Numbered from the stretch's first letter, positions 23,512-35,334 are shown. The stretch is 64,000 nucleotides of DNA from Daphnia carinata (GCF_022539665.2 NC_081337.1:1604239-1668238), one strand, 5' to 3'. Program-made: numbers and translations. Notes: a model not told the origin generated them from the letters alone.

Positions 23512-25325
23512 GTGAATACAATGTGATACAGCAAGATTCAATACCTACATTCAAACAGCATCAAATATACGTGTATTCAATGTGAATACAGTATGATACA
23601 GTGAGTTTCAATATCTACATTCAAACAGCATCAAATATACGTGTATTCAACGTGAATATAGTGTTATAGAATCAGTTTCATGATCTACATTCAAACAGTA
23701 TCAAATATACGTGTATTCAATGTGAATATAGTGTTATAGAATCAGTTTCATGATCTATATTCAAACAGTATCAAATATACGTGTATTCAATGTGAATATA
23801 GTATGATACAATGAGTTTCAATATCTACATTCAAACAGCATCAAATATACGTGTATTCAATGTGAATATAGTGTTATAGAATCAGTTTCATATCTACATC
23901 CAAACAGTATCAAATATACGTGTATTCAATGTGAATATAGTGTTATAGAATCAGTTTCATGATCTACATTCAAACAGCATCAAATATACGTGTATTCAAT
24001 GTGAATATAGTGTGATACAGTGAGTTTCAATATCTACATTCAAACAGCATCAAATATACGTGTATTCAATGTGAATATAATGTGATACAGTGAGTTTCAA
24101 TATCTACATTCAAACAGCATCAAATATACGTGTATTCAATGTGAATACAATGTGATACAGTGAGTTTCAATATCTACATTCAAACAGCATCAAATATACG
24201 TGTATTCAATGTGAATATAGTGTTATAGAATCAGTTTCATGATCTACATTCAAACAGTATCAAATATACGTGTATTCAATGTGAATATAGTGTTATAGAA
24301 TCAGTTTCAATATCTACATTCAAACAGCATCAAATATACGTGTATTCAATGTGAATATAGTGTTATAGAATCAGTTTCATGATCTACATTCAAACAGTAT
24401 CAAATATACGTGTATTCAATGTGAATATAGTGTGATACAGTGAGTTTCAATATCTAAATTCAAACAGCATCAAATATACGTGTATTCAATGTGAATACAA
24501 TGTGATACAGTGAGTTTCAATATCTACATTCAAACAGCATCAAATATACGTGTATTCAATGTGAATATAGTGTTATAGAATCAGTTTCATGATCTACATT
24601 CAAACAGTATCAAATATACGTGTATTCAATGTGAATATAGTGTTATAGAATCAGTTTCATGATCTACATTCAAACAGTATCAAATATACGTGTATTCAAT
24701 GTGAATATAGTGTGATACAATAAGTTACCATATCTACAATCCAACAGCATCAAATATACGTGTATTCAATGTGAATATAGTGTTATAGAATCAGTTTCAT
24801 GATCTACATTCAAACAGTATCAAATATACGTGTATTCAATGTGAATATAGTGTTATACAATCAGTTTCAATATCTATATTCAAACAGCATCAAATATACG
24901 TGTATTCAATGTGAATACAATGTGATACAGGTAGTTTCAATATCTACATTCAAACAGCATCAAATATACGTGTATTCAATGTGAATATAGTGTTATAGAA
25001 TCAGTTTCAATATCTACATTCAAACAGCATCAAATATACGTGTATTCAATGTGAATATAGTGTGATATATCTACATTCAAACAGCATCAAATATACGTGT
25101 ATTCAATGTGAATATAGTGTTATAGAATGAGTTTCATATCACATTCAAACAGCATCAAATATACGTGTATTCAATGTGAATATAGTGTTATAGAATCAGT
25201 TTCATGATCTACATTCAAACAGCATCAAATATACGTGTATTCAATGTGAATATAGTGTGACACAGTGAGTTTCAATATATACATTCAAACAGCATCAAAT
25301 ATACGTGTATTCAATGTGAATACAA
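23512..25325. repeat. ~70 bp tandem satellite array, block 2
   Basis: About 26 monomers of the same satellite as 1-6021, with both variant classes and more frequent AATACAATGTGATACAG versions than in block 1. It runs into the LTR of element B at about 25326; the exact boundary is ambiguous because TGTGATA occurs in both. Confidence 0.97.
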
Positions 25326-25634
25326 TGTGATAGCAACTCCGATTAATGATTAATAAACACGGGTTTATATACCAGTGGGGGCTACAGCAGCGCACGTCAT
25401 GGTTATAATTAGCATCACGCTTAGACGGCGGGAGCGTGACAAGGTCATGGCGCGATGGCTGTATGCCACGCGCCATACCCAGCTCCGTGCCATAGAGGCG
25501 CTGCGCTAAGCATACTCAGAGCGGTTCCTATTCAATAGGTGGTGACGTAGTGTATACACTACGCGTTGCACCTACGTCACGGATAGCATAGGCTACCGCC
25601 AAGTGTACATGAAAGTGTATATTGACTCATTACA
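25326..25634 (-). repeat. LTR of element B (3' LTR)
   Basis: About 309 bp that starts TG and ends CA on either strand. On the minus strand it follows the polypurine stretch and reads TGTAATGAGTC, resembling the start of the element A LTR (TGTAACGAAGTC). It contains a TATA box and abuts satellite DNA, so element B lies in or next to the same array. Confidence 0.7.
25362..25375 (-). promoter_or_regulatory. TATA box of element B LTR
   Basis: On the minus strand GGTATATAAACCCG, about 50 bp before the LTR end. Confidence 0.5.
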
Positions 25635-25648
25635 TTCCTTCCCCCTTT
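25635..25648 (-). promoter_or_regulatory. polypurine tract of element B
   Basis: Minus-strand AAAGGGGGAAGGAA directly adjoining the LTR start, the expected primer for plus-strand DNA synthesis. Confidence 0.7.
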
Positions 25649-25888
25649 ATCGATAAGAGTTGGTCCTCCAACTCCATACTACACACTAGATATTTCTTAT
25701 GCCCTAGGCGTATACAAATGGGGACTAAACACTTCAACGTTGTTTATACGAATGAGCTTTTTTGAGTTCCATTTTTTTTTTTTTTTTTAACTAAATCTAG
25801 GGCCCCGAACGTTTTCAAGATATCTAGCATTTATTTATTTTAATATTGTACTCTGAGTTCTACTTGGTGGGTGCGGCGATTCTTGTGG
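25649..25888. other. 3' untranslated stretch of element B
   Basis: Lies between the polypurine tract and the ankyrin gene stop. It has an 18 bp T run at 25772-25789 and no open frame of note. Confidence 0.5.
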
Positions 25889-27424
25889 TTAATCTTCTTC
25901 CGACGCTGAACCGGCTCTTCTCCTTCTCTTGCAGCTTCTTTCTCGGTCGTAGTGAATTATCAGCGTTTTCTGGCCTTTTCTCCTCGGTGTTATATTTCTG
26001 TTCAGGAATACCTTAGCTATTTCTTCTCTTTCGCCGATGTAATCCGTGGCATAATTTCCAAGATAGTCTGGTTCGTCATATCTCGCGCCGTTCCTTAACA
26101 GTACTTCAATTATCTCGGGGTTCCCATATCGTACGGCTACAATAAGGGCCGTTTCATGGCGCGTCAGAGATTTTTGGTTGATGTTTACACCGTGCATGCA
26201 TGCACTGTTGACATATTCTTTCTTGCTGTTGAATCTCGCTGCATAGTGTAGGATCGTTTCTCCATCGCGACTTAACTGTTTTATCAGTGGAGTTATCCAC
26301 AAAAAACCGATGCTTTCTTCGTTTTTTAATGCGATGGCCACCATTAGGGGAGTTTCCCCTAGACAGTTTCATTCGCTAAACTGACACCTGTGGAATGACA
26401 GGGTTCTGAGTAAGTGTTCGTTGTTGTCTGCGGCGGCTCGGTGAGCTATTGTTTCACCCTTTTCTGTGATGTCGATGTTTGCGCCGAAAGTCAATAATAG
26501 TTCCGTGACGTCGTATCTTTTCTTATTTACACTTTCGTGGAGCATGGTTCTTCCGTTTGGGAATTTTGTATCCAAAAAGCTTCCCACGCTCCTCCCTGTT
26601 GCTCTTCCCTCCTCTTCTTTTCCTTTCAGAAATTTTCTAAGCGTTTCTCGAGGGGCGTTGATTATCTCGAAGACGAACTGTCCTCGTTCGGCTGCTATGG
26701 TGGCTAGCCTCTCGATGCGTTGATTGGCTGCATCGCCGGCCGCTAAAGGAGGGAAGGTCTTTAGCATGCAGTTACGGCAACTGCGAGTGATGTGCTCTTT
26801 TTGGGCATGGTTTAGTCCTCCTTCTTCGTTGCTTGCGGGTGTGTCGTAGTAATCACCTCTGTGTCCCATCTTACTCCGATCGTCGTCACTGTGAAACACA
26901 CTTTCTTCGTCGTCATATTCGTACGGCCCAGCGCTTGAATTACTTTCAAAGCTTCCGGTCGTATGATACACGTCGTCGTTGTCGCTGCTACTGTCTTCCA
27001 TTGACGTGGTGTAGTGTCCATCGTCGTATTCGCTACTAATGGATTCTTCACCTTCACTTGTGTTTTCTTGGGGCGGTTCACCTTTACTGTGATTGCAATT
27101 TGACTGTTTTTCGTCCCGATTGCGGTGCATGTTTGGCAGTTCTACTGTCGTTGCGTCGCTGTCCGCGATATCTCCGTCCTTCTTGATCTGCTCAATCATT
27201 TTTCTTAGCCAATTTGGGTCATCGTCACCACTTTCCTCTATTTCGTGTTTCGCGATTTCTACTTCAGTGCACAATTCAGGCCCTATGTCAGACGTCGGTC
27301 CTTTCTCGATTTTTATGGCTTGTTGAGTTTCATCGCTTTCTATCCAGTCGTTTACTAGATCTTCAACCCAGCACGGGCGTTCCTGTTTGATTGGATTCCG
27401 TTGGTTGTTGATTGTAGACGACAT
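25889..27424 (-). pseudogene. ankyrin-repeat accessory gene of element B
   Basis: The ATG at 27424 opens 351 codons to an in-frame TGA at 26369-26371; the same frame continues to a stop at 25889 (about 511 codons in all). The first ~200 residues are acidic, rich in Ser, Asp and Tyr. A CRNCMLKT motif (about residue 217) precedes the repeats. Ankyrin repeats then follow, with GRTMLHESVNKKRYDVTELL, GETIAHRAAA, GETILHYAARF and ALIVAVRYGNPEIIEVLL, and the protein ends in a basic KRRRRAGSASEED tail. Repeats of this kind mediate protein binding. The layout recalls IkB or viral vankyrin proteins, but no target is shown. It lies just 3' of env on the same strand, and relatives sit in the same place in elements C and D. 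Only one break is visible. Confidence 0.85.
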
Positions 27425-27867
27425 CTTGGTTTTAGGGATAGTAGGTTAGGAATTGAAGAAAGTCAGGAGTTGTTTGAAGTGTCTGTTGACTCTTGCTAAG
27501 ATTTGTTTCCAAACTGAAGTTAGTGTTAGTGTACATCATCTTTTATAGTACCCATTTGGTTTGTCGGCTTTTCATCATTAGCTCGGCCTTTTATTTGGGT
27601 TATCTTTTAAATGGGGTATCATATTAGGTGTCTATTAGAGCAGAACTATCCTACTATAAGCTTTATTTATTGTTTTTGTCTATTACTGTTTGACTTGCTG
27701 TGTTTGTATTTTTACTTTGATATATGTAATATACTACTTTCTTTTAATACCTTGTGTTTTTCATTTATTACTATTATTTTTTTTTTCATTTTGTATTATT
27801 ATTTTTTTTTTCAATTTGTTTTCTCTTATATATATATATATATAAATATATATATATTTTTTTTTTT
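27425..27867. other. spacer between envelope B and the ankyrin gene
   Basis: About 440 bp, T-rich on the plus strand, with a (TA)n run at 27830-27858. No supported gene. A promoter or splice acceptor for the ankyrin transcript would be expected here, but I cannot single one out. Confidence 0.4.
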
Positions 27868-30800
27868 TTAAATCCCTTTGTCCAAGCTCCCTGTGCATTT
27901 GCACAAGTCTTCCCACACCATACCATGCCCAACGACATATGAGCATGTTGTATGGTTACCTGTGCAGGTTTTTTGTCTGCCTTTTTCCCAACTAGATTCC
28001 TCGGCTGAGTAAATATTTTTTTTTTCTGGTGCGGATGGTGATGATGGTGCGTTTAGCTGTGTTGTCATTTTTTCCGCGGTTACTTTTCTTGAATTGATTT
28101 TCTTTAGTAATCTTGGGCATGGGTTGCATGCGATAAATACTCGCAGGCATATTATGAATAGTATAAACCCAATTGATGTTAGGCCTAGGATTTTTAACGT
28201 GTCGAACCAAGAGAACATGTTTCCAATTTTGTTTTCTTGCGCTTCCGATACTACAATGTCCGATAGTGATCGTGCTTCTCCTTCTTGCAGTTTTCCGACT
28301 AATTCGTTCAGTATGTTTAATTGTTCCATCTCCATTGCGTTATGGGCTGGGTGACTTTTAAGTGTATAATCGGAATTGTTTAGATGAAGTTCGTCAAATT
28401 CCGCGATTAGATCAAGATTTGGTGTGTGGATTGTTGCGTCTTGTTTTACCCAATCACCATTGGTGTCGTTATGTTCCCATGAATGCGGGTATCCATTGAT
28501 GTTCACTAGTTGCGTTTTCAAGAAACAATCAGAATATGGGTGAATAGACCACCCATCCGTTCCAATTGTGCAATTCATTTTTCCATACTTGAAGAACGGT
28601 TGGAATCCGCATTTCGTTTCTTTCGCCGATAGTAGAATTCGTTTTTGCTCACATTGTTGTAGCGTCATGGCTTGTCCAAAACCATAAAGTCTTGAACATG
28701 TAGGTAGGCCTATGGCAGCTGCTGCTAGCAGGCCATTCGTTTGGGCCAATATAATTGCTTGTGTTCTTTTCATCTTTGTAATTGGCAGTATACGTCTCTA
28801 ATTTCTTTGGCCAATTTATTTTCGTGTTCCGTCTCTATGTTTATTTTATATTGCTCGTGGCATTTTACTTATTTCGTACTTCAGCCGATCGTTTAGGTCA
28901 TTCGTGGACACCAATAATTCCGTTTTGGTATCTTCCTTAGGGCGTGGTGATGATGAATCGTTTGTCATTTCCTTTTCTCTTTTTGTTATTCCGCTTCTTG
29001 GCTTTTGGGTTGTCGTCGTGTCGCTTTCACTTGGTGTCGGGTATTCCAATTCGGTGGTGTTGGGGCTGTGTTTTGTGTTTTCTGTAGTCGGTGTATTTGT
29101 GATTTGGGGGGTGGAGATCGTTGAGGTGGGAATTGTTTCTGGGATTTCCTCTACTGGTCGTGGAGTAGTATTTGCTGTAGTGATGCTGAATGTCGCTGCG
29201 GTAACCATTCGTGTGGTTATTGAAGGTGATGTAGGTTTTGCCGTCGGTAAGGTTGTCTTTGCAGTTGGTTTTGTCGTGGTGGATGTGGACCTTGATGTCG
29301 TTGTTGTTAGCCTTGTCGTTGTGGATGGTTTTGTCGTTGTTGTTGGTTTTGTCGTCGTTGTAGGCACTGGTTTACTAGTCGTTGTATGTTTAAGTGTCGT
29401 TGTAGTTTTCGTTGTAATAGGACGATGCGTTGTCGTCGTAGTCGGTTTGGCGGTTGATGTACCAACTGATTTTGCTGTTGTTGTAGGGGGTTCTTCCGTT
29501 TCACTTCTAAAAACTGAGTTGATATTTTCATGTTTGTTTAACGGTGGGATTCTTGATACAGTTTTCTCGTCGAACGATTGTTGCGTATATAAAGCTATGA
29601 TAGCTGATGCTGGCAAGGTTCTTATTTGGTGAGGATTTTTATTCTTGAAGCTGAAGTGTTGTTTCTTGCTCCTTTCGTGGCAATGTCCTAGGCTTAACTT
29701 TCCTATTTTCAGTGTCAGACATTTTCTGCCTGAGGCAGGTGAGTGTGATCCCGTTCTATCCGTTGCCATAAATTGTCCCGTGTGTTCGAATGTTGCCCAT
29801 ACTGAGCTAGTACTTGAACATTCCTGTAAGACTAACATCGTTGTATTAGCCTTGATACAGTTGTTGGTATTGAAAGGTCTGATTGTGAAATCCGCTGAAT
29901 ATTCGAACGCTTGACCTCGTTCCAATGTCCTACTGCAGTTTGCGACTGTCGTTTGAGTTTGTACTAGTGGGTCATTGCTAGTTAGCAATTTTTGTAGGCT
30001 TCTTTGGCATTTGATCCAGTCTCGGTCGCATTCTTCCAGCGTCATCATTGTGTTGGTTCCGTTGTATGTTACACATTTTTCATTTGGTGGTCTTCCGCTT
30101 TTAAGTAGTCCCCAGCTATATCGTCAGGTTTGCTGCATTTTTGCAGGATTAAAGAGCGTTTGGTTCCTTCGTCCTCGTCTCGTAGTGTGATGCATAGGTG
30201 TTTTTCAATTGATATTAGCTGGTGGTTTTTTTTTCGAATATCCAGCGCGACGTCCGTTCACCGCACTGTCCCGTAATGATGGTGTTTATCTCCGATGTCG
30301 TTATACACGTGGTAGTTCTTCTGATTCGTAAGGTGTGGTCCATTAGGTACTCGAAGTCTGTTCCGTAAGGTAATTTTTCGTCTATGTCGAATTGGTTATG
30401 GATGGTCACTTGTTTTTGTGTGTACATTATCTTGATGTAAACGATTGAATCTTGTTTGCGTATTACGCCGTTTTCTTCTGTCTTTGGTATTTTTGGATGG
30501 CCTAAACGAATCCATCCCCAAGCATAAGAAATGCTGTAGAGTCGTTTTCCCAATTCTGCTTCTTCGAGTGGATCGTTTAAAAGGAATTCAACTTCTTGCT
30601 TTATGGATCTTTTCGTTTTGCTATTCCTCGGTTCTGCAAACTCATTGCATGACCATGAGTCGATATTAGTTTGATTTTTACAGGAGGGTAGGGTGTTTTT
30701 ATGTATTTTGTATAACTTTCTTGTTGTTTCGGCGGGGAATATCAAAAAGGTTAGGGGGATGCCGACTACTTTAAAGCTGGGTTGAGCTAGTTCTTTATTA

Positions 30801-31549
30801 TTATTATCAGGGGTGTTAAAGAATGATATTTCAATTTGTCTACTGGTATCTAAGAGTATACTGGTATTTACGATTTCTGTGGTTTGGGTCAATTCTAGAT
30901 ATCCTATACCTTTAAGGATTATTTGGGAATTGGAAACATTACTAGATTTATCTCCCCATACTATTGTATTATGATTTTGAATGATTTGGCCGTCTTGTTG
31001 GGTAGCATTTAAATATCCAAAAGGGCTTTCAATTGGGCTTTCAGGGGTTTCCTGTCTTAATGTTATCTCTTCTGCAAGGCAATTTAGGACGCGATATTCT
31101 TTAATGGCATACCACGCACCCTCTCCCGTTGGGGTTGCTGTGAAACTTAATGAGGTTGGGGTGGCCTGCATAATATTGCCTCCGCATTTCTTATCGTTAA
31201 CCATTTCCCAACATTCTAACGGTGAAATCAGTTTTGTTTCTTGGGAGAAAACCGTGTCGAATGATCCAACCCAAAAGGGTCCTGTAATTTTTTTTGTTTT
31301 TATCCATTGTTTACAAGTCCATCCCTTCAATGTTTTAATGGGTTTTTGTTTTGTCATTAGGGTATAACTAGTGGGGAAACGTGGGAAATGTAGCCTGGTT
31401 TCAAAATTTTCTTTATCGCAATAATAGGGTGAATTTATATCCAGTATGCCTCTTGTTTTCACATTCTTACAATCGCATACGGACACGTAAATTGTTTGGG
31501 AAGTTTCAAGGGTAGCTAACACGCAAATTACTAGTAGGATTATCTCCAT
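27868..31549 (-). pseudogene. env: envelope glycoprotein gene of element B, broken
   Basis: The ATG at 31549 gives a signal peptide (hydrophobic MEIILLVICVLATLE) and an ectodomain beginning VCDCKNVKTRGILDI. The first frame runs to 30215 and breaks at an A run in a ricin-type (beta-trefoil-like) region. A second frame (30048-28846) holds another Cys/Trp trefoil-like block, then a Thr-rich mucin-like stalk. A third frame (28773-27868) holds the CGFQPFF and DGWSIHP...CF fusion-protein-like Cys/Trp region, a membrane span (about 28110-28180), a cytoplasmic tail with PSAP, and a C-terminal HTTCSYVVGHGMVWEDLC signature. Relative to envelope C, roughly 100 residues are missing near 30050-30200, with several frameshifts. 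Such proteins mediate cell entry in related viruses; this copy cannot make the whole protein. Confidence 0.75.
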
Positions 31550-31584
31550 CTGTTATATAAAAAAAAATAGTAATTTTATTACTA

Positions 31585-31621
<37 letters not shown>

Positions 31622-31627
31622 TTTTGC
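31550..31627. other. pol-env junction with long homopolymer
   Basis: Contains about 29 consecutive T (A on the coding strand) between the integrase stop and the env start. No gene. Confidence 0.7.
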
Positions 31628-33340
31628 TTAATTAGTTCTTTTCCTAAGATTATAGCGGGCATTTCCCGAATTGGTTGGGGTGTTTGGTTCGGCATAGGAC
31701 ATTCTTTGGTTTTTGATCAGGGGTACAGGATTCGTGGAGTTCTTTTCTGTTTTCAAATTTAATGGGCCAATCTCTGTTGTTACATTTTTACGTGGTCTTC
31801 CAGGGCCTCTTTTGATTTTACTTTCGATTTTCACGTTTGGATTTAGTATTTCTGTGGTGTTTGGTACACTTTCTCGAGGGATATAGAGTTTCAGGCGATT
31901 AGAGTGAACGGTTGCTTTTTGTTTTTTGTTTTCAATGTTTTCTACTTGATACGTAAGTTATGTCTGAGAAGTTTCGTATGATTCGGAACGGTCCGTTCCA
32001 TCTGTTAATGAATTTACCTGCTGATGGTGGAGCTTTTAGCATTACTAAGTCACCAATTTTATACGCAATTCCTTTTGCTCTTTCATCGTAGTATCCTTTC
32101 TGTTTAGTTTGTGCTTTGAAGAGGTGACTTCTTGCCAGGTCTTGAGCGTTTCTCCATTTTTGGTAGTATAATCCACTACTGCCTTCGTCGTGCTCGAAGT
32201 TCCGATTTATTTTTATGTCGTTAGGTAGAATTGGTTCTCTTCCGAAGAAAAGGTAAAATGGGGTGTCCTTTAGCGTAGCTTGTTGTGATGTGTTGTACGC
32301 CAAGGTGACAAATGGTAGGTATTTGTCCCACTCTTCTGGTTCATCTACTACGTAGCAAGCTAGCATATCACACAGTGTTCTGTTGAATCTTTCTACTAGT
32401 CCGTCGGTTTGCGGATGGTAGGCGGTAGTTCTTATCTGCTTGATTTTAAAGAGTTTACACATTTCTTGAACAAGACTCGAAAGGAAATTCGTTCCTTGGT
32501 CCGTTAGCACAATTTCAGGTGCTCCATATTTCGTTATCATTTATTTACCATAATGGGAGCGATTGTTTGGGCGGTCTGGTTTTTCATTGGAAATGCAAAA
32601 ACGAAACGACTGGCATAATCAGACAGAACCAGAACATATTTATATCCCTTAACACTTTCTTGAATTGGTCCTGCTATATCCATTGCAATGCGTTGCCATA
32701 TTCTGTCAACTGGTGGCTATCGTTGCGCCGAAGGCTTTACGCCTTGCACATCTTAAGCAACTGTTAACGTATGTCATAACATCTGTTCTCATGTTTGGCC
32801 AAAAATATTGTCTTTGTAGTCTCACTAAAGTTTTCGCAATTCCTAAATGTCCTGCTAACAATAGATCATGATTTTCTTCCATTATTTCTCTTATTGTATT
32901 TCCTGGTACCACTAGTCTTCCATATTTGTCTACTAATTCACCTTTTTCGTTTATCTTATATCCATTTATATTCTCTGCCTTTCTGGTTCCCTGTTTCTTT
33001 TTTTTCATCAAATTACCTATAATTCTTCTGCAATTTATATCGTTATGCTGTAGTCGAACCCATTCGCTTTCTTCCTCTTTAATTTCGCTTTTAATCGCTC
33101 TTGCGTCTACACTAGCTATAGTTGCTACTGGGGTACGACTAAGGTATCCGCATTTTGGTGCGATTTACCTGGTCGATATCCAATTACGATGTCATATTCT
33201 TGGATTTTGAGTGCCCATCTAGCTAGTCGTCCTGCTGGTTCAGCTTTACTCATTAACCATTCTAATGGTCGGTGGTCGGTGTATACTGTAAATTTACGTC
33301 CGTATAGGTAGGATCGAAATACGTTGATAGCATGAACCAT
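31628..33340 (-). pseudogene. pol: pol 3' part of element B: RNase H and integrase, broken
   Basis: From the gap inward: RNase H end (33340-33125) with YTDHRPLEWL and GYRPGKSHQNAD; integrase zinc finger (33011-32706) with H-x3-H and CLRCARRK Cys pair; a stretch with MDIAGPI (first catalytic Asp) around 32670-32690; then the core (32540-31932) with TDQGTNF and HPQTDGLVERFNRTL (second Asp and Glu). A GPF motif (RWNGPFRI) follows, and a tail at 31834-31628 has GPGRPRKN and RYNLRKRTN. Frames change between these blocks, so several indels are present. Upstream RT, protease and gag would lie beyond the N gap. Family: Ty3/Gypsy. Confidence 0.88.
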
Positions 33341-33440
33341 NNNNNNNNNNNNNNNNNNNNNNNNNNNNNNNNNNNNNNNNNNNNNNNNNNNNNNNNNNNN
33401 NNNNNNNNNNNNNNNNNNNNNNNNNNNNNNNNNNNNNNNN
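33341..33440. other. assembly gap of 100 N
   Basis: Exactly 100 N joins element B RNase H to the middle of a tRNA-Leu gene. The real distance and even the adjacency are unknown. Confidence 0.99.
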
Positions 33441-33527
33441 ACTCAAGAGTAAAACCTTGCTTCTCAGAGAGAAGCATCAGATTTCTGGTCTTCAATGAAG
33501 GCGTGGGTTCAAATCCCACTCCTGAAA
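33441..33527 (+). tRNA. tRNA-Leu(CAA), partial, cut by gap
   Basis: Only the part from the anticodon loop (CTCAAG) onward is present: intron, variable arm, T arm and acceptor 3' strand. The 5' half is in the N gap. Confidence 0.9.
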
Positions 33528-33592
33528 AATTTTTCTCTTGGGCGATGTCCTTGTGAATGGATTTATTATTCTAATCTGTTGGGTTGTGTGAT

Positions 33593-33664
33593 GCGATGGT
33601 GGTATAGTGGTTAGCATGGCTGCCTTCCAAGCAGTCGACCCGAGTTCGATTCTCGGCCATCGCA
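33593..33664 (+). tRNA. tRNA-Gly(UCC), unit 0, first copy
   Basis: 72 nt cloverleaf: acceptor GCGATGG/CCATCGC, anticodon loop CTTCCAA, T loop TTCGATT, discriminator A. The 3' flank is the ATTATTTAAAC type. Confidence 0.96.
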
Positions 33665-33751
33665 ATTATTTAAACATTTGGTTGGTGAATTTCTTTAGGG
33701 CGATGTCATTATGAAATGGATTTGTGATACAAATCTTTTGATCAATATTAG

Positions 33752-33823
33752 GCGATGGTGGTATAGTGGTTAGCATGGCTGCCTTCCAAGCAGTCGACCC
33801 GAGTTCGATTCTCGGCCATCGCA
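33752..33823 (+). tRNA. tRNA-Gly(UCC), unit 0, second copy
   Basis: Identical over the gene to the first copy, 87 bp downstream. Confidence 0.96.
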
Positions 33824-34025
33824 CACTATTAAATATTTAATTAGAGAAATCAGTAACAACTATCAACTGTTGTCCAAAGTTACACAAAGGCAGAGGAAAG
33901 AAATGAAAAATCTAAGAGGAAAATAGAGTATTATGTTGTGTGAGTTACGAATTTGCAATAATGTCGAAAATTCATAGAAATTCGTCTATGACTTAGATAG
34001 TATTAATTAAGAAATCTTATAGTCT

Positions 34026-34097
34026 TTCCCATACCGGGAATTGAACCCGGGCTTCCTAGGTGAGAGCCAGGTATCCTAACCACTAGACAATATGGGA
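34026..34097 (-). tRNA. tRNA-Glu(CUC), unit 0
   Basis: On the minus strand: acceptor TCCCATA/TATGGGA, D arm TAGTGGTTAGGA, anticodon loop with CTC, T arm CCGGG-TTCAATT-CCCGG, discriminator A. Reference form for the array. Confidence 0.96.
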
Positions 34098-34646
34098 TTA
34101 GTCTATGTTATTGTTGCACAAATCTGCATAATTTAACAATAACGCGCTTTTACCCCTAGAGGGCAATCATGGGATCTACGGAAACGGTATGTGTCCACTT
34201 CCACTACGGTGCACCAAACCCCGAAGACGAGGAAAACCCTCTCTCCACGTATTTACCTCTTGCCCAGTAGATTGGCATGCCCTTTTTAATATCTATTTCT
34301 CTTTGATTGCATTGTAATGCCTTTCGCTTATTTTTACTTATTTTAAATGCACAAGCCCGAGACAAGTTTACTTTCCACTGGAAAACCCCTTTAAAAACTT
34401 ACCACTTGACGAAATGTAATTAAGTAATTTATTGTTGCAACGATCTGCATAACTTAACATTAACCCGTTTAACAGTAATTAGCTACACTTAGCCCCCTTT
34501 TTGAAATACAACGCAGTAACGAAAACAACTGCTCGATACCAACGTCGACGGATGATCCTGTGGCGCACTTCGATTCAAGGCCAGATTAGCAATACAGAAC
34601 ATGGTTTATGGAAATTGTGTGGTTCCATGGGCATGGATAAACACAT

Positions 34647-34764
34647 GTCAGGATGGCCGAGCGGTATAAGGCGCCAGACTCAAGAGTAAAACCTTGCTTC
34701 TCAGAGAGAAGCATCAGATTTCTGGTCTTCAATGAAGGCGTGGGTTCAAATCCCACTCCTGAAA
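34647..34764 (+). tRNA. tRNA-Leu(CAA) with intron, unit 1
   Basis: 118 nt including an intron of ~34 nt just 3' of the anticodon (CTCAAG then AGTAAAACC). It has the long variable arm of Leu tRNAs, T arm GTGGG-TTCAAAT-CCCAC and a T run terminator after the gene. Position 1 (G) faces A at 72, a mismatch present in every unit. Confidence 0.95.
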
Positions 34765-34829
34765 AATTTTTCTCTTGGGCGATGTCCTTGTGAATGGATT
34801 TATTATTCTAATCTGTTGGGTTGTGTAAT

Positions 34830-34901
34830 GCGATGGTGGTATAGTGGTTAGCATGGCTGCCTTCCAAGCAGTCGACCCGAGTTCGATTCTCGGCCATCGC
34901 A
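34830..34901 (+). tRNA. tRNA-Gly(UCC), unit 1, first copy
   Basis: Standard form; 3' flank is the GAAAATTAAAC type. Confidence 0.96.
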
Positions 34902-34988
34902 GAAAATTAAACATTTGGTTGGTGAATTTCTTTAGGGCGATGTCATTATGAAATGGATTTGTGATACAAATCTTTTGATCAATATTAG

Positions 34989-35060
34989 GCGATGGTGGTA
35001 TAGTGGTTAGCATGGCTGCCTTCCAAGCAGTCGACCCGAGTTCGATTCTCGGCCATCGCA
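34989..35060 (+). tRNA. tRNA-Gly(UCC), unit 1, second copy
   Basis: Standard form. Confidence 0.96.
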
Positions 35061-35262
35061 CACTATTAAATATTTAATTAGAGAAATCAGTAACAACTAT
35101 CAACTGTTGTCCAAAGTTACACAAAGGCAGAGGAAAGAAATGAAAAATCTAAGAGGAAAATAGAGTATTATGTTGTGTGAGTTACGAATTTGCAATAATG
35201 TCGAAAATTCATAGAAATTCGTCTATGACTTAGATAGTATTAATTAAGAAATCTTATAGTCT

Positions 35263-35334
35263 TTCCCATACCGGGAATTGAACCCGGGCTTCCTAGGTGA
35301 GAGCCAGGTATCCTAATCACTAGACAATATGGGA
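35263..35334 (-). tRNA. tRNA-Glu(CUC), unit 1, D-loop variant
   Basis: D loop reads TAGTGATTAGG in place of TAGTGGTTAGG, changing one of the two conserved loop guanines. Confidence 0.9.

Noticed and set aside
28904-29632. 242-codon plus-strand Val-rich frame opposite envelope B, and the similar 60858-61358 frame opposite envelope C
   Set aside because: They are antisense of the Thr-rich stalk (ACN codons read backwards give GTN/GTT), present wherever that stalk is.
34501-34689. Repeated 62-codon plus-strand frame (MKYNAVTKTT...) in every array unit
   Set aside because: It runs into the tRNA-Leu gene (QDGRAV-type region in another frame) and is conserved only because the whole unit is; no codon-level signal.
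34729-35061. Repeated ~110-codon minus-strand frames (MRWPRIELGSTAWKAAML...) in nearly every array unit
   Set aside because: They are translations of the antisense of the two tRNA-Gly genes and the spacer between them, a common false protein prediction.
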